From NCBI GenBank assembly GCA_937901435.1, contig CALGTJ010000469.1, positions 1 through 5,066 of the forward strand: a stretch of DNA of 5,066 bases, in the 5' to 3' direction. Numbering within the stretch: the stretch's first letter is position 1; each line of letters starts with the position of its first letter. The stretch is from an uncultured Rhodobacter sp. (GTDB taxonomy: Bacteria; Pseudomonadota; Alphaproteobacteria; Rhodobacterales; Rhodobacteraceae). The position numbers were made by a program, and so were the translations under genes. The notes under the pieces are model-generated. The model was not told the origin of the DNA, did no database searches, and worked only from the letters and a program-made list of their open reading frames with translations. This document shows positions 4,092 to 5,066 of the stretch, one piece after another.

Positions 4092-5066
4092 ATGTCAGCT
4101 ATGGATCAAACACAAGCGCTTAAAGCGAAAGACGGTGTGGATCAGGAAACGGTCGACGCGGTCGCCTCGATGGCGGGCAAGTACAAATACGGCTGGAACA
4201 CTGAAATCGAGATGGACTATGCGCCCAAGGGCGTGAACGAGGACATCGTGCGGCTGATCTCGTCCAAGAACGGTGAGCCCCAGTGGATGACGGATTGGCG
4301 GCTGGAGGCGTTTCGCCGCTGGGAAAAACTGACAGAACCTGATTGGGCCATGGTCGATTATCCCAAGATCGACTATCAGGATCAGTATTATTACGCTTCG
4401 CCCAAGTCGATGGCGGAAAAGCCGAAGTCTTTGGATGATGTAGACCCTAAGCTGTTGGAAACTTACAAGAAGCTGGGCATCCCCCTGAAAGAACAGATGA
4501 TCCTTGCCGGCGTCGAGGGCGCAGAGGAACTGACCGAGGCCCCGCGCAAGGTGGCTGTGGATGCGGTGTTTGACAGCGTCTCTGTCGGCACCACGTTTCA
4601 GGCGGAACTGGCCAAGGCGGGCGTGATTTTCTGTTCGATCAGCGAGGCGATCCGCGAGCATCCTGAACTGGTCAAGAAATACCTCGGCTCGGTCGTGCCG
4701 GTCTCTGACAACTATTTTGCAACGCTGAACTCAGCCGTGTTTTCAGATGGGTCTTTCGTCTACATCCCGCCGGGCGTGCGCTGCCCGATGGAATTGTCGA
4801 CCTACTTCCGCATCAATGCCGAGAACACCGGGCAGTTCGAGCGCACGCTGATCATTGCCGATAAAGGCAGTTATGTCAGCTATTTAGAGGGCTGTACCGC
4901 ACCGATGCGTGACACCAACCAGTTGCACGCGGCTGTGGTGGAGCTGGTGCTGCTGGAAGATTCCGAGATCAAATACTCGACCGTTCAGAACTGGTATCCC
5001 GGCGATGAGGACGGCAAGGGCGGCATTTACAATTTCGTCACCAAGCGGGCTGATTGCCGGGGTGAC
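4092..5066 (+). CDS. sufB: Fe-S cluster assembly scaffold protein SufB, N-terminal part (cut by window edge)
   Basis: These are the first 325 codons of SufB, which with SufC and SufD forms the cytosolic SufBC2D complex that builds Fe-S clusters and passes them on. The helical N-terminal domain (about 1-170) includes [18 protein letters not shown] (30-47). The start of the beta-helix core shows [15 protein letters not shown] (208-222), [17 protein letters not shown] (226-242), SYVSYLEGC (260-268) and [16 protein letters not shown] (296-311). Residues matching the proposed sulfur-transfer tunnel of E. coli SufB (R226, N228, C254, Q285, W287, K303) are all present as R240, N242, C268, Q299, W301 and K318. 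The expected C-terminal catalytic cysteine (E. coli C405) lies past the edge. ATG 4092 has AGGA (4081-4084) seven bases upstream. The 12-base gap after iscS indicates co-transcription; sufC and sufD are expected next. Confidence 0.97.
   Translation, partial: MSAMDQTQALKAKDGVDQETVDAVASMAGKYKYGWNTEIEMDYAPKGVNEDIVRLISSKNGEPQWMTDWRLEAFRRWEKLTEPDWAMVDYPKIDYQDQYYYASPKSMAEKPKSLDDVDPKLLETYKKLGIPLKEQMILAGVEGAEELTEAPRKVAVDAVFDSVSVGTTFQAELAKAGVIFCSISEAIREHPELVKKYLGSVVPVSDNYFATLNSAVFSDGSFVYIPPGVRCPMELSTYFRINAENTGQFERTLIIADKGSYVSYLEGCTAPMRDTNQLHAAVVELVLLEDSEIKYSTVQNWYPGDEDGKGGIYNFVTKRADCRGD

Overview
The window looks like chromosomal DNA from a GC-rich alphaproteobacterium, most likely Rhodobacterales (Roseobacter/Rhodobacter type). 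This rests on four things: high GC with G/C-ending codons, an eukaryote-like NADP-isocitrate dehydrogenase, an iscR-cysteine desulfurase-sufB gene order like the isc-suf operon of that order, and an IscR without the usual cysteine ligands. No mobile element, CRISPR array, tRNA or rRNA was seen.

Layout: (1) 1-468, minus strand, is the N-terminal half of icd, cut by the left window edge. (2) 469-620 is a divergent intergenic region. (3) 621-1577, plus, is a family-2-type glycosyltransferase with a DLD motif. It converges on (4) 1600-2253, minus, a small alpha/beta hydrolase with an intact Ser-Asp-His triad. A hairpin covers the 22-bp gap and the glycosyltransferase stop. (5) 2254-2429 is the control region of the iron-sulfur operon. 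It holds a sigma70-like promoter, a perfect TTAGAA-N3-TTCTAA palindrome overlapping the -10 (an Irr/ICE-type box), a second inverted repeat, a Shine-Dalgarno sequence that serves no start codon, and a 20-codon leader ORF that overlaps the iscR start as ATGA. (6) 2430-2888 is iscR. (7) 2889-3014 is a G/C-tract inverted repeat plus a TATTTTTGG block. (8) 3015-4079 is a compact class I cysteine desulfurase. (9) 4092-5066 is sufB, cut by the right edge.

The right half works as one unit. The desulfurase supplies persulfide sulfur, SufB (with SufC and SufD, expected just beyond the edge) is the assembly scaffold, and the Rrf2 regulator IscR at the head probably autoregulates the operon, with iron input through the Irr-type box. 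The left half (icd, glycosyltransferase, hydrolase) shows no functional link to it beyond adjacency; the hydrolase shares the iscR upstream region divergently.

There is no sign of a wholly new system. The points most worth following are regulatory: the Irr-type box on the promoter, a near-copy of that box inside the desulfurase gene over a good antisense -10, an IscR with none of the canonical Fe-S ligands, the odd translation-initiation layout of iscR, and the strongly folding iscR-iscS spacer.
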